Below are positions 54,807-64,000 of a stretch of 64,000 nucleotides of DNA, in pieces. How positions within the stretch are numbered: position 1 is the stretch's first letter; each line of letters opens with the position of its first letter. Both the position numbers and the translations under genes were made by a program. A model generated the notes under the pieces. The model was not told the origin of the DNA and did no database searches. It worked only from the letters and a program-made list of their open reading frames with translations. This DNA is from Bilabrum cf. latius (Eukaryota; Bigyra: Bicosoecida; Bigyra; Bicosoecida): the NCBI GenBank assembly GCA_965178125.1, contig OZ237749.1, forward strand, positions 1,116,001 to 1,180,000. Reading direction: 5' to 3'.

Positions 54807-57800
54807 TCAGCCAGGCATGCCGTCCCTATTGGGCAGCGAGCTGATTCGATCGTCATCTACGCGGTAAACGTGGGGCCCGCTCGTCTGCCTATCAGGGGCC
54901 AACCGCGAACCCTCCCCATCCAGCCTCTGGATGACCAAACCCCTCACAAGCAGCGTAGGCTTGGATTCCTGTGAGCCACGTTCGCGAGGCAAGTCCGGTA
55001 GTTTCCGAACATGCGTGCTGCGCATCGACTCCAGCTCGCGTCTGTGCGCGAGCCCGACAGAGGCAGCCTGACCCTCTCGGGCAGATGAGAGCGCTGCACG
55101 GCGCCGCTCAGCGTGAGACCATGCCACTGAAGCCGCTGCATACATGTGTGCAGGCCGGCTGCGATGGCATGCAGGGGTATCTGGTCGAAAGGTACGACGA
55201 TGTGCAGCACCTGCGCTTGGGTCAGTTGATGCTGCAGTGTCCACCGCCCGGATTCCAGCCAGCAGGCAGGCTGCTACGCGTGCCTCTGGAGGTGGGTTGT
55301 AGTTGTCGTCGGGATGGCTCGTGGAGGCATATCTGTGGCACGACTCTGCCTCGAGGGCTACCGCACGGACCCACTCAGGGTTGGCCCGTGAGAATGAGAG
55401 AAGGGCATGGGCGATGCTGCCGGGGCAGCGCCCTGCAAGGCCATGACCGTGCAAGTTGGCCTGCATGCGCGTCCCTCGGTACTCGCCCTCCGATTGAAAG
55501 AGGCCGTCATAGACAGGCTGGCGATGCCTATGGTTCTAGCCCGCAACCGAATGCTCCGCTTGCCGACGCTGGTCCGAGGCCCCACTGCCCGCCGCTTGGC
55601 TGCTTGAGGTTGCATTGAGTTCACCTGTTGGTTTCTAGTCCTGTGCACATTCCCACCCGGCCTCCTGTGCTCCGACTGCAGCTTGCCCCTGCACCAAAGC
55701 GCCCCAGAGCTAGGTCTTGCACGCCACGAGCTGTGCGTGCACGACAGGGTCAGGGTCAAGTTCCAAATCCATGAGGCTATTATCACACACTGCACCAATC
55801 CCAGGCAGTACCACTGTCCTTTCCTCCAGCACGCGCGCAATCCTGGGTGCTTTTCTGGGCAGCACCACAGCCAGCAGCACCGGCAGGAACAGCACTCCAC
55901 CGATCTCTGAGAGTAACAGCCACAGCCTGTGCTTCAGATGCTCCGAAGAAACCTCGTCCCGGACGGAAGCATGCGACGACTTGGACAGCCAATGCTCCGG
56001 CACCCTGTGGAAGTATGCCGCCATATTTCGCATGGAACCCACCGGATCCAGCCAGGCGCTCTCGTGCCCTGGCACCATGCCTCGAGCTGCGGCGACGATC
56101 GCTGCCAGGATGGCAGCGTACCAGACAAGGGAGAATCCCCCAGCAGGAATGAATAGACTGACCGCAAGTCTATTCGACAGTAGGGACGGGAGCACGGCAC
56201 ATGCCAGCAGGGCGCTTGCGATGAATGCCACCGTCCGGGCGACCGCTGCCATGCAGGGGCTCTGGAACTGCTACAGGTATCGGTCGGCATGCACAGCAGC
56301 TGCGCCAGAGCGCTGCTGCAGCGTGTGTGGCATCTCGTTCACCTCGCGCATGCGCCACAGAGACCAAGGAGACCATTTGCGAGGTCCAAAGTAGTCACCG
56401 GAAGCTCGTGCCTCGCCAATGTGGTGCAGCATAGAGTACAGCAGCAGGCCCAGCAGCACCACCGGCAGTGCAAATACCGACACTAATGCTAGCACCAGTA
56501 ACCTGTACCTCAAGCTAGCGTGGTCCTTGAGAAAATCGCGACGCAGTGCATGATCCGCCGATGCGGACGAGACCATTGGAGCGAGAAAGGCCTGCTGCAT
56601 GACCCACTCCAGCGCACCGCCCACCGGAAAAGAAATACGGATGCGGCACATGGACTCATCGTCGCTGATTTCATGTGTATCTAGCTTGTGCGCTGGCTCG
56701 GGCCGACCAGGACCCACAGCTGCGGCCGAGCGGTTCGGAGCTGCAGCCACGCGTGCTTCGGAGCTGACTGCGCCATCTCGCATCTCTATGTATGCGCTGC
56801 TACCCTAGTAGCTGCTATTATACGACTACATCCCAGCAGCTACACTGCCCAATCCCCCATGCTTAAGGTCAGACACACTCGCAGACGTGGACCATGCCGG
56901 GCTCTGCATTGAACCGCCTGCTCCTGCCTCGCTACTCTCGCACCCCGCCCTATAGCATGCAGATGCCACGGCTGATTCTATCTCGCTTGTGTCTCGGCCA
57001 CAAATTCCGCCGCAGCATACAAAAGCACCGATAGCCCCAGCAGCTCTCCACAGGTCTGCTGGGAGCTGCATCTCTAGTTCATTCAGCACGCCAGTGTGGG
57101 CCAGCATCAGGAAGTAGTTCTCTTGCCGGAGGATGCGGACTGCCACTTCATGAGGTGCCAGCAGCAGCTGTTTCAGCTCGTAATGATGGGTTTCATCCAC
57201 AGCTAGGCTGGGTGTTGGGTGTGCTTCGGGCAGTCTCGAAGAGCTCTCCTCGCCACGGGGCGCATCGGATGGAGCGGCTGTGGCTGCATCGCCTGACGTT
57301 GCTCCGAGGGACGACGAACGGGGCGCGTCCCAATCCTAGAATACCCTCAATGATCCACTGTCGTTATCATTGTTTGGGACATCGCCTGCAGAGGTGTACC
57401 CCGTGGTCGACCCGTCCGTTGATGTGTCGTTGTCGTACCCGCCTGCCAGAGCAAGGGCACTGCCGCTCCTTTCTTGCCCCGCGTCTGAACCATACTGCTG
57501 CTAAATGCGCCATGGCTCGCCTTGCAGAGGTCTCCAATTCGCACGGATGCGTAGACGACCGGATGCGACTACCTTTTCAACTTGTTCCACAATGCTGGGC
57601 CAGCTGGAGGCCTGCAGCCCGGCCTCATCCAGGCCCAGGCACTTCTCGAACAGCAGGGCCACTGGCCTTGCGTGCGCAAGCTGTATTGTAGCCCGTACTC
57701 CAGCACCCATTGTGACGATTATCATGCCGATCAGATACGCCAGCGCGACTCCTCTCCTGAACCCCTGGGGGTCGTCACGGAGTACACCGGCCCCTCGCAT

Positions 57801-58688
57801 CGCAGGTGCAACCCAATCAGTTTCAAACAGATGCTTCGAGGCATGCGTGCATGCAGACGTGTCTCCCTCAGATGGGGCGGATGGTACATACAGGGTGCAG
57901 TTTCCTGCCGCCGCCGAGCCCAGCGCAGCACGAGGCCAGGCAAGGTCCGGCTGCCCGTTGGCCTCCTCGGCGCAAGCAACGATTGCAGGCCAGTTCACAG
58001 CCCCCACTAGCAGGAATGGCAATACTGCTGTTGCTAGCAGTGTGATCACCTGCGATGCTTTCCTCGCAGCCATGGGCCCGAAGCCGCCCTCGTAAAAGAG
58101 ATAGTACACTCTTCGCCAGAACTCGTCCAGATCATTGCCTGGCTCCAGCCATGCTACCTATGATTCAGGAGTCTCGCGTTCATATTGCGCAGAAAAGACG
58201 CCTGTCTTGTCTGTACTTCGTGTTTTGCGTATTCTTACCGATCGTTTGCTTTCTTCTCTGGATCCGAACGTAGATTCCTCCGAATGCTCGATGCGTCTTC
58301 CCGTTCTACCAGGTGACCTGCTGGGAGAGCCTTCACCAAAGTTCAATCCCATATTATCCCAGCCCGGGTACGAATCTTCAGATTCCGATCTCCCGAAGCC
58401 CTGCAGCTGCGGTGAATCGGGAGTTTTAGCCTGTATTCTGCTTGCATCCGTGTTGTAATGCAGCCGAGCTTCGCTTGCAGCGGCATGTCCCCCAGACACC
58501 TTGAGACGCTCGCGCTACCCAAACAAAAGTGCACCCAATGCTGACTGGTGGCTTGAATGGCCTACAGTTTGATCCTATGGGAACAGACGACTGGATTCAT
58601 CGGCTAACTAAGCACCCGAGGACGGCCCAGACTACCTAGCCACTTCATTTAATTCCACCCCTTGCCGTGGTGACACTATTCTCTGCAT
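54807..58688 (-). CDS. ATG9: ATG9 autophagy lipid scramblase
   Basis: The multi-pass membrane protein that seeds autophagosome growth. One exon of 1293 residues, ATG 58688, TGA 54807, with 13 in-frame TAG codons: 58632, 58608, 58575, 58515, 58158, 57501, 57336, 56826, 56805, 56271, 55710, 55635 and 55536. Family blocks in order: NDLDEFWRRVYYLFYEGGF, a membrane span near ITLLATAVLPFLLVG, a luminal Cys-containing loop, a second span (VALAYLIGMIIVTM), SIVEQVEKVVASG, VAVRILRQENYFLMLAHTGV, ALRRDFLKDHASLRYRLLVL, WSLWRMREVNEMPH, RYL-Q-QFQSP, and the C-terminal SFSRANPEW. Both luminal and cytosolic linkers carry Ser/Gly-rich inserts. The N-terminus has four TAGs in its first 58 codons. Confidence 0.93.
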
Positions 58689-59120
58689 TAATTGAATAAA
58701 AATGGTGAATTTGTGGCGAAGTGTACTCATTGGAAGGCGTGAGACTCTAAAGCAGACGCCAGACATGCAACGCTCGTGGCCTCACATCGTGCTGTGATCT
58801 CGACAAGTTGTCAAATACATCATCATCCATAGACTTTTATCGTAGTATTCAATAAAGAGAGTAAACAAAGCGATTAAGTTTCTATTTCAGTTAGGAACGG
58901 AGCCGGAAAGATTTTAGTCGTTGTGAACCAGAGAAGGTTCGCCGAGGTGAAGGGCGGTTCGCTCGCCGTGATCGCCATGCTGTGGACGTATATTCAAGGC
59001 TCAAAACCATGCATACATACGGCTATACGAATATCAACGTCTGGTGTACATGCACAAATCCCCGTCAGACCCCAACCATCACGTCCCAGCATGCACCCGT
59101 CTGTGCATGAGGCAACACCT
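58689..59120. other. intergenic with a possible short exon pair
   Basis: 432 bp between ATG9 start and the NDUFA4-like stop, both on the minus strand. On the plus strand ATG near 58702 with a GTGAG donor and a pyrimidine-rich CAG near 58891 could form a small gene. Its second exon would then run open into the antisense of the neighbour, so I do not call it. Confidence 0.3.
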
Positions 59121-59555
59121 TCACTGGCGACCGCTGTAGCGCAGGGGGTTGGAAGACAGCACCGCGATCTTGCTCTTGTCCTTGGCGATGTAGTTGCGCT
59201 TGGGGGCAGCCCACCTCTCGCCGATGTCGTGGTGGTCGCGCATCGGCTTGGCGCGCTCGCTCTTGTCCCACGTCACGTCAGGGGACGTGAAGAGATGGCG
59301 GCTGGACATGTACCCACACCTGCGTGAGTTTGTGACGATGTACTTCAGAATCTGGCAACAATACTCCAGAGCAGTGTAGCACAGAGTGGTATCGGCACTG
59401 CGCTGATGCAGTGATGCGAAGCTAAGAAACCGTAGAAACTTACCAAGCAACGGCGACTGCGCAGCTCGCCAGCACAGGGTATGTCTGCAAATAGTGATAA
59501 AAAGCGAACGCGCCGAAAAATGGTTGATTTTCGGAAGCGTAGATGGCACAGCCAT
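59121..59555 (-). CDS. NDUFA4/B12D-like respiratory-chain small subunit
   Basis: 81-residue mitochondrial inner-membrane protein, the usual length for NDUFA4. Exons are 59555-59550, 59484-59444 and 59319-59121 (introns 65 and 124 bp). A short N-terminal membrane helix (YPVLASCAVAVAWCGYMSS) precedes the family signature LFTSPDVTWDKSERAK, equivalent to NPDVxWD in NDUFA4. A hydrophilic tail ends SSNPLRYSGRQ. Exons 2 and 3 are well supported; the two-codon first exon is a best guess from phase and ATG position. There is no TAG in frame. The stop is TGA. It is divergent from a 74-residue gene by 86 bp. Confidence 0.68.
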   Translation of the reverse strand: MAVPSTLPKINHFSARSLFITICRHTLCWRAAQSPLLGKFLRFLSFASLHQRSADTTLCYTALEYCCQILKYIVTNSRRCGYMSSRHLFTSPDVTWDKSERAKPMRDHHDIGERWAAPKRNYIAKDKSKIAVLSSNPLRYSGRQ

Positions 59556-59641
59556 GCCCAGGGAAGAAGCATCGTCAGCGCAACGGAGCCCAGCTTCACG
59601 ACTCGGTGCGCCACGCCCTTGCCGATAGAGAAAACGAGGCT

Positions 59642-60035
59642 ATGATTTTATCAGCATCGTTGCGAACGCGCCTTGCGTAAGGCACTTGGGGGCCCCCAAA
59701 TCGGAAGATGCGGCGTTCCAAGACTATGCCTCGACAGCCACCGTGTAGGCCGAACAGCTTCCAATGTGCTCAGCTTTGGAGGACCTGGTGTGGTCAAATA
59801 TGTCCCATACATTCCAGCCGATTTAATTGCGTTTACATCGCTTCTACACCCGAAACTACAGCTGGTGAGCAAGTGCCGTTTGCACAGCCAAAGAGAATCC
59901 GACCGCACACCCATAACTCAAGTGCTGCAAGGACAGCATGCAATTCTACAACTTACACCGGAATCGCTGAACCAGACGCGGCGGATGTTGTTCGAAACGA
60001 CGCGGCCAGACATGCTTGCTTCGGCTTTAAGTTGA
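59642..60035 (+). CDS. small spliced protein, unknown
   Basis: 74 residues in three exons: 59642-59676, 59774-59864 and 59937-60035 (introns of 97 and 72 bp, all GT-AG, phases consistent). The N-terminus (MILSASLRTRLA) looks like a mitochondrial targeting peptide. The body contains FGGPGVVKYVPYIPADLIAF and an amphipathic helix (TPESLNQTRRMLFETTRP). I do not recognise the family. The consistent phases across two introns are the main evidence. The stop is TGA. Confidence 0.5.
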
Positions 60036-60241
60036 GTTGTGTGGACGACCTGCGATTTGGGCTCCGCGATTTGCGACCATTCCATTTTTGATAACGTGTG
60101 CCTTTGATATACAGATCTGCAAGACGTTTGCAAGTGCAAGTGGCAGTCTTCGAATAGAGGCAGTAGACACTTTACTTCGGTGCTATATTAATCTGAGCTA
60201 GTGCCTATTTCCTTCTGTACGGGGATTGTCTGCACGTCATC

Positions 60242-63200
60242 ATGTACATTTTCCTTGCGAAGAAAATAGCTATCCCGAAGCAAGCCAGGCTATCTTGTGT
60301 GGCATGGAACTCAGACTAGGGATGGATAGCATGCGGCGGGGAGGGGCCATTATTAAAAGTGCTGCGGCTAGAGGCGCAGAAAGGTGATGTTCCGATGGCT
60401 AGGGGCATCGCTGCGCCTTCCAGCCTCGGTCTATCTCAAACTCTTGAAGGCCACAAGTGTAAGTACAACATTAGTCCACTGCATCCACGTGTGTTATCCC
60501 ATGATGTGTTATGAATTGATATAGCCCGGCTGCTGTGTGCAAACGCGCTGTCCCGGCGGCTACCAACATCCTGGCTCCACTGGCGATCAGGATTGGTACG
60601 TTTGCTATGCCCCATGCCTCGCAGCTGGCACCGTGCAAGTTGCGGCGTGGAATGCTCTATACAAGAAGCTTACCACAAGCGATTCAACTGGCATGATTAT
60701 AGTGTGGGTGCATCACCGGGGCAAGTGGTTCGAGGAAATGATAAACAACCGCAATACTACCGTTGTAGTGGACATGCGATGGAATTCCGAGGGCAAGGAA
60801 ATCTGCATTGCGTATAGAGATGGCCATGTGATTGTTGGTGGTGTCAAGGGGAACAGGCTGTGGGGCAAGAATCTTGGCTACGAGCTTAGTAAGGTCGTGT
60901 GGTCGCCCGACTGCCGCACGCTAGTGTTTGTCACTGCTGATTCGCAAGTCCACACGTACACCCGCGAGGGCATGCGCACTGGAGAGGTTCGCCTGGCTGG
61001 AGTGAAGCCCGGGGCAGGCGCTGGTTCCAGTGACCCTGTCGCCGCCCTTGATTGGTACGACGGCGCGGAGGGCTACGAGGACCCGAGCGCGCCCTCGCTG
61101 GCCATCGCCTTCGAGAGCGGGCGGATGCAGATGATGCGCAGCACGACGGATGAAGAACCCATGCTCGTAGAAACCGGTTTGCGGATTCGATAGGTGACTT
61201 GGAATTGCGCTGGCACGGTCTTGGCTGTGGCTGGGGTCCCGGCAGGGGCAGGGGCAGGCGCACCCGGAGCTGCTGCGGGCGGTGCTGCAGCCAGTGACAA
61301 CACGGGCCCTCCCTCCGTCGTGCAGTTTTATTCGCCCTATGGTCAGCATGTGCGCACGCTGCGAGTCCCCGGAGAGGTCAAGTCTCTGTCGTGGGAGGGT
61401 GGCGGCTTGCGGCTGGCCATGGCGGTGGGGCACCACGTGTACTTCGCCAACGTGCGGCCGGACTACAAGTGGGCCGTCTTTGGAGACACGGTGGTGTACG
61501 CCTATGCGCGCCCGGACAGGGCCGAGCAGTGCCTCGTGTTCTGGGACACGGAGAGCGGGCAGCGGCACGAAAAATTCCTCAAGCACCTGCTGGGCGTGCA
61601 TGCTGCGCCTGACGGAGACCACTGTCTCGTGGTCACTCGTGCTGATGACGGATCGGCGGCAGCTTCCATGAAAGGCGGACTCGTCAGCGGACTGGGCGTG
61701 GCAGGCTCTGCAGCCGCGGGCCAGTTCCTTCTTGTCCTCTTCGACGCGATCGGCAGTCCGGTGGAGACACGCTTCCTGCGCTGGCGGCCACAGCACATAT
61801 CTGTCACCAAGACTCACGTGATCGCCGCCTCGGAGAGTACGGTGTACGTCTGGCAGTACCGGTCTGGACTGGATGCGAGTGGAGCTGGGGCTGGCTCGGC
61901 CTCTGCAGCGGTAGGCCACAGCATGGCGCAGGCCTCTTCGTCCGGAGAAGGTGGCCCTGGGGCAGGGGCGGGGGCGGCCTCGAGCGGAGCTGGCGGCAGC
62001 GCTCTGCGTCTAAGGGGTGTCCGGGAGCGGTACTTCCACATCGACGACGCCATGGGCCTCGACGCAGCCGGCAAGGCCTCGGGGGGGCGGGATGCGTCTG
62101 CAGCAGCCGCAGGGGGTGGAGGCTTGCGGCCGGCAGGGTATGACACGAAGGATCCGGTGAGCTGCGTCACCGCCAGCAGGTAGTGCATGCTAGTGGGTCG
62201 GGCATCAGGCGCGGTGTCAAGGTACACCCTGCCGCACCTGGTGCAGGATGCAGAGTACAGGCTGCGCAAGCCAGCAGCCAGGCTGGCTCTCAACTGCGAC
62301 AGTACAGTGTTCAGTGTGGTGGACGACTCGGGCTTCCTGTCTTTCTTCGACACGAGGAGGCACCGGGTGGACCCGTCCACCGGACAGTCCGTGGAAGGCG
62401 AGCAGCTCCCCGAGGAGCGCAAGGATGCGTGGGCCATGCGGTGGGCCGAGGACTCCCCGGAGCTGTTCGCGTCGATGGAGAAAACCAAGATGATTGTGTA
62501 CAGGGACTGCAAGCCAGGTGACCCGGTGCTGTCCAGCGGCTACCTGGGGCGGTTCAGGGATCTCCGGGTGCAGGTGGCCATGCTGGACGACGTGATGGTG
62601 GAGCCGGACCTGGCCAAGGTGAGTGACTGCGTGCTCTTCCACGAGACCAAGTCGCTCGAGGAGGCGTAGGTGCTCATCGAGTCAGCGTCGCCGCAGAAAG
62701 CCGTGCAGTACATCCAGGAACATTCGCACCCCAGGCTGTGGCGGCTGCTGGCCGAGGGCGCCCTGGAGCGGCTCGATTTCGCGACTGCAGAGCAGGCCTT
62801 TGTGGGCGGGCAAGACTATGCCGGGATCTAGCTCGTGAAGCGGTTGCGGCGGCTAGGTCATAACGCCAAGCAGAAGGCCGAGGTGCACGTGCACTTTGGC
62901 AGGTTTCAGGACGCAGAGGACGCCTACCGCGGGATGGACAGGCTGGATCTCGCGATCGAGATGCGGGCCAGGGTGGGTGACTGGGCTCGAGCACTGCAGC
63001 TCGCATCGGAGGGAGAAGCAGACGGGGTGGATCGGATTGTGGCTGAGTGCAGGCGCCGCATAGGGGACCAGCTGATGGACCAGCAGCAGTGGACCAGGGC
63101 CGCGGAGGAGCTGGCCAAGACGGATGACAAAGCTGCGCTCATCAAGTGCTACCGCGCCATGGACGACTTTGACGCGCTGGCCGGCCTCGTGGAGGAACTC

Positions 63201-64000
63201 CCGGATGAGTCGCCGCTGCTGGTGGAGCTCGGGAGGGCGCTGCAGTCCGCGGGTGTGGCCCAGCCAGCCGTGGAGGCTCTGCTCAAGGCGGGCTAGCCGC
63301 AGGCAGCCGTGGACTGCTGCGTGCTGCTCAACGAATGGGACAAGGCCATCGAGCTGGCGCAGACGCATGACTTCCCGCAGGTGGAGTCTTTGCTCAACAA
63401 GTACGCCGCCCGGCTCCTGGCCAAGGGTCAGGTGATCGCCGCCATCGAGCTGTACCGCAAGGCTGGCAGACATGCAGAGGCTGCCCACTTGCTAGCCCAG
63501 CTCGCGGAGAGTTCCTTGGCTGCTCGCAAGTCCCCGCTCCGTGCGAAGAAGTTGTTCGTGCTGGCCGCACTGGAGGTGGAGAGCTTCCGGCAGCAGGCGG
63601 CGGACAAGGCCGTCGAGGATGCTACTGCTAAGGGCGGGGGCGCGGTCACTGCGGCAACCGCCACTGCCGCCATGACGGCCACCATGATGGACACCATGCT
63701 GCGGACTAATGCCACGCTCTCGGCGTCCACTGTCGGGGGCGAGCGAGCAGCGAAGCGGGCCGCGCGCACGCTGGACAACGCCTGGCACGGAGCCGAGGCT
63801 CTGCACTTCTGGATGCTTGGGCAGCGGTAGCTGTACGCGCGAGAGTTTGATGCGGCGATGGCGACTGCGGCAAGGCTTGCGGCACTGTACGAGGACGTGC
63901 TCCCTGCGAGGGACGTGCACAGCCTGCTGGCCCTCGCTGCCTTCAGAGCCGGTTTCTTCGGTCTTGCCTCCAGAGCATTCATCCGACTTGAAGCCGTGGC
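60242..64000 (+). CDS. WDR35: WDR35/IFT121, intraflagellar transport A (3' end cut by window)
   Basis: IFT-A subunit for retrograde ciliary transport. Exons are 60242-60458 and 60625 to beyond 64000 (166-bp intron). It runs collinear with animal WDR35 from [109 protein letters not shown] and KAIELA. Seven TAGs are in frame: 60317, 61191, 62181, 62667, 62829, 63294 and 63828. Three of these sit where human WDR35 has Gln: NKEQGFIACGG (60317), CSQPKAAVD (63294) and AQRQLYEG (63828). This is the clearest evidence for the codon reassignment. An Ala/Gly-rich insert lies in the second propeller. Confidence 0.96.

Noticed and set aside
58702-59327. Plus-strand two-exon gene after ATG9
   Set aside because: ATG, a GTGAG donor and a good acceptor are present, but the second exon stays open deep into the antisense of the NDUFA4-like gene and has no recognisable motif.
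59485-59555. Longer in-frame N-terminus for the NDUFA4-like protein
   Set aside because: The frame upstream of exon 2 reads as plausible protein for ~30 codons but has no ATG and meets TGA. The spliced ATG model gives the family's normal 81 residues.
1-64000. UAA also reassigned to Gln (ciliate or ulvophyte code)
   Set aside because: No conserved gene needs an in-frame TAA, and seven genes end in TAA at the expected C-terminus (for example USP14, SF3B6, GET4).
1-64000. TAG interruptions as pseudogenes, sequencing errors or stop-codon readthrough
   Set aside because: The breaks are only ever TAG, never TAA, TGA or frameshifts, and they affect nearly all genes evenly while catalytic residues are intact. 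Readthrough of a dozen stops in one mRNA (ATG9) would yield almost no product.

Overview
This is a gene-dense window of nuclear DNA from a flagellated, aerobic single-celled eukaryote. Coding regions are GC-rich and there are about 30 genes in 64 kb. The genes include cilium components (SPAG16/PF20, WDR35/IFT121, a TTLL3/8-type tubulin glycylase), mitochondrial proteins (MPP-beta, an NDUFA4/B12D-like protein, a 2-oxoglutarate dehydrogenase accessory protein) and a core nuclear set (RPL3, dyskerin, UTP15, PRP40, SF3B6, ORC3). I cannot place the lineage. Tubulin glycylase and motile-cilium genes argue against land plants, and mitochondrial respiratory proteins argue against an anaerobe.

The central result is a variant genetic code. 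Read with the standard code, almost every conserved gene is broken by TAG. Read with TAG as glutamine, and with TAA and TGA still as stops, the genes become continuous. I count about 95 in-frame TAG codons in 30 gene models. All 29 complete models end in TGA (22) or TAA (7), and none ends in TAG. Several TAGs sit exactly where relatives have glutamine: WDR35 three times, the USP14 segment after its catalytic box, and the SPAG16 WD repeat. Others lie inside Gln-rich tracts. All gene models below use this code.

Layout, left to right. 1-8 kb: ZUP1-like deubiquitinase, a large unknown protein, SPAG16. 8-15 kb: a CCCH zinc-finger protein, DNase II, UTP15. 15-22 kb: a PWWP/TFIIS-N chromatin protein and ORC3. 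22-29 kb: a lipoyl-KGD4 fusion, RPL3, a short CAP, clathrin light chain, GET4. 29-37 kb: a small membrane protein, a methyltransferase, PRP40, a membrane-anchored riboflavin synthase, a C2-WW-PDZ protein. 37-46 kb: dyskerin, USP14, a TPR protein, a TTLL glycylase. 46-54 kb: an unknown protein, PPP4R1, MPP-beta. 54-64 kb: SF3B6, ATG9, an NDUFA4-like protein, a 74-residue protein, and WDR35 running off the end.

Architecture: eleven divergent gene pairs share 80-330 bp between start codons. Introns are GT-AG, mostly 57-200 bp with donors GTGAG or GTAAG, and are strongly biased to the 5' ends of genes. Long Gly-Ala, Ser, acidic and Gln tracts are inserted into otherwise conserved proteins. I found no transposon, CRISPR array, rRNA or convincing tRNA. 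In particular I found no tRNA-Gln(CUA), which this code requires elsewhere in the genome.
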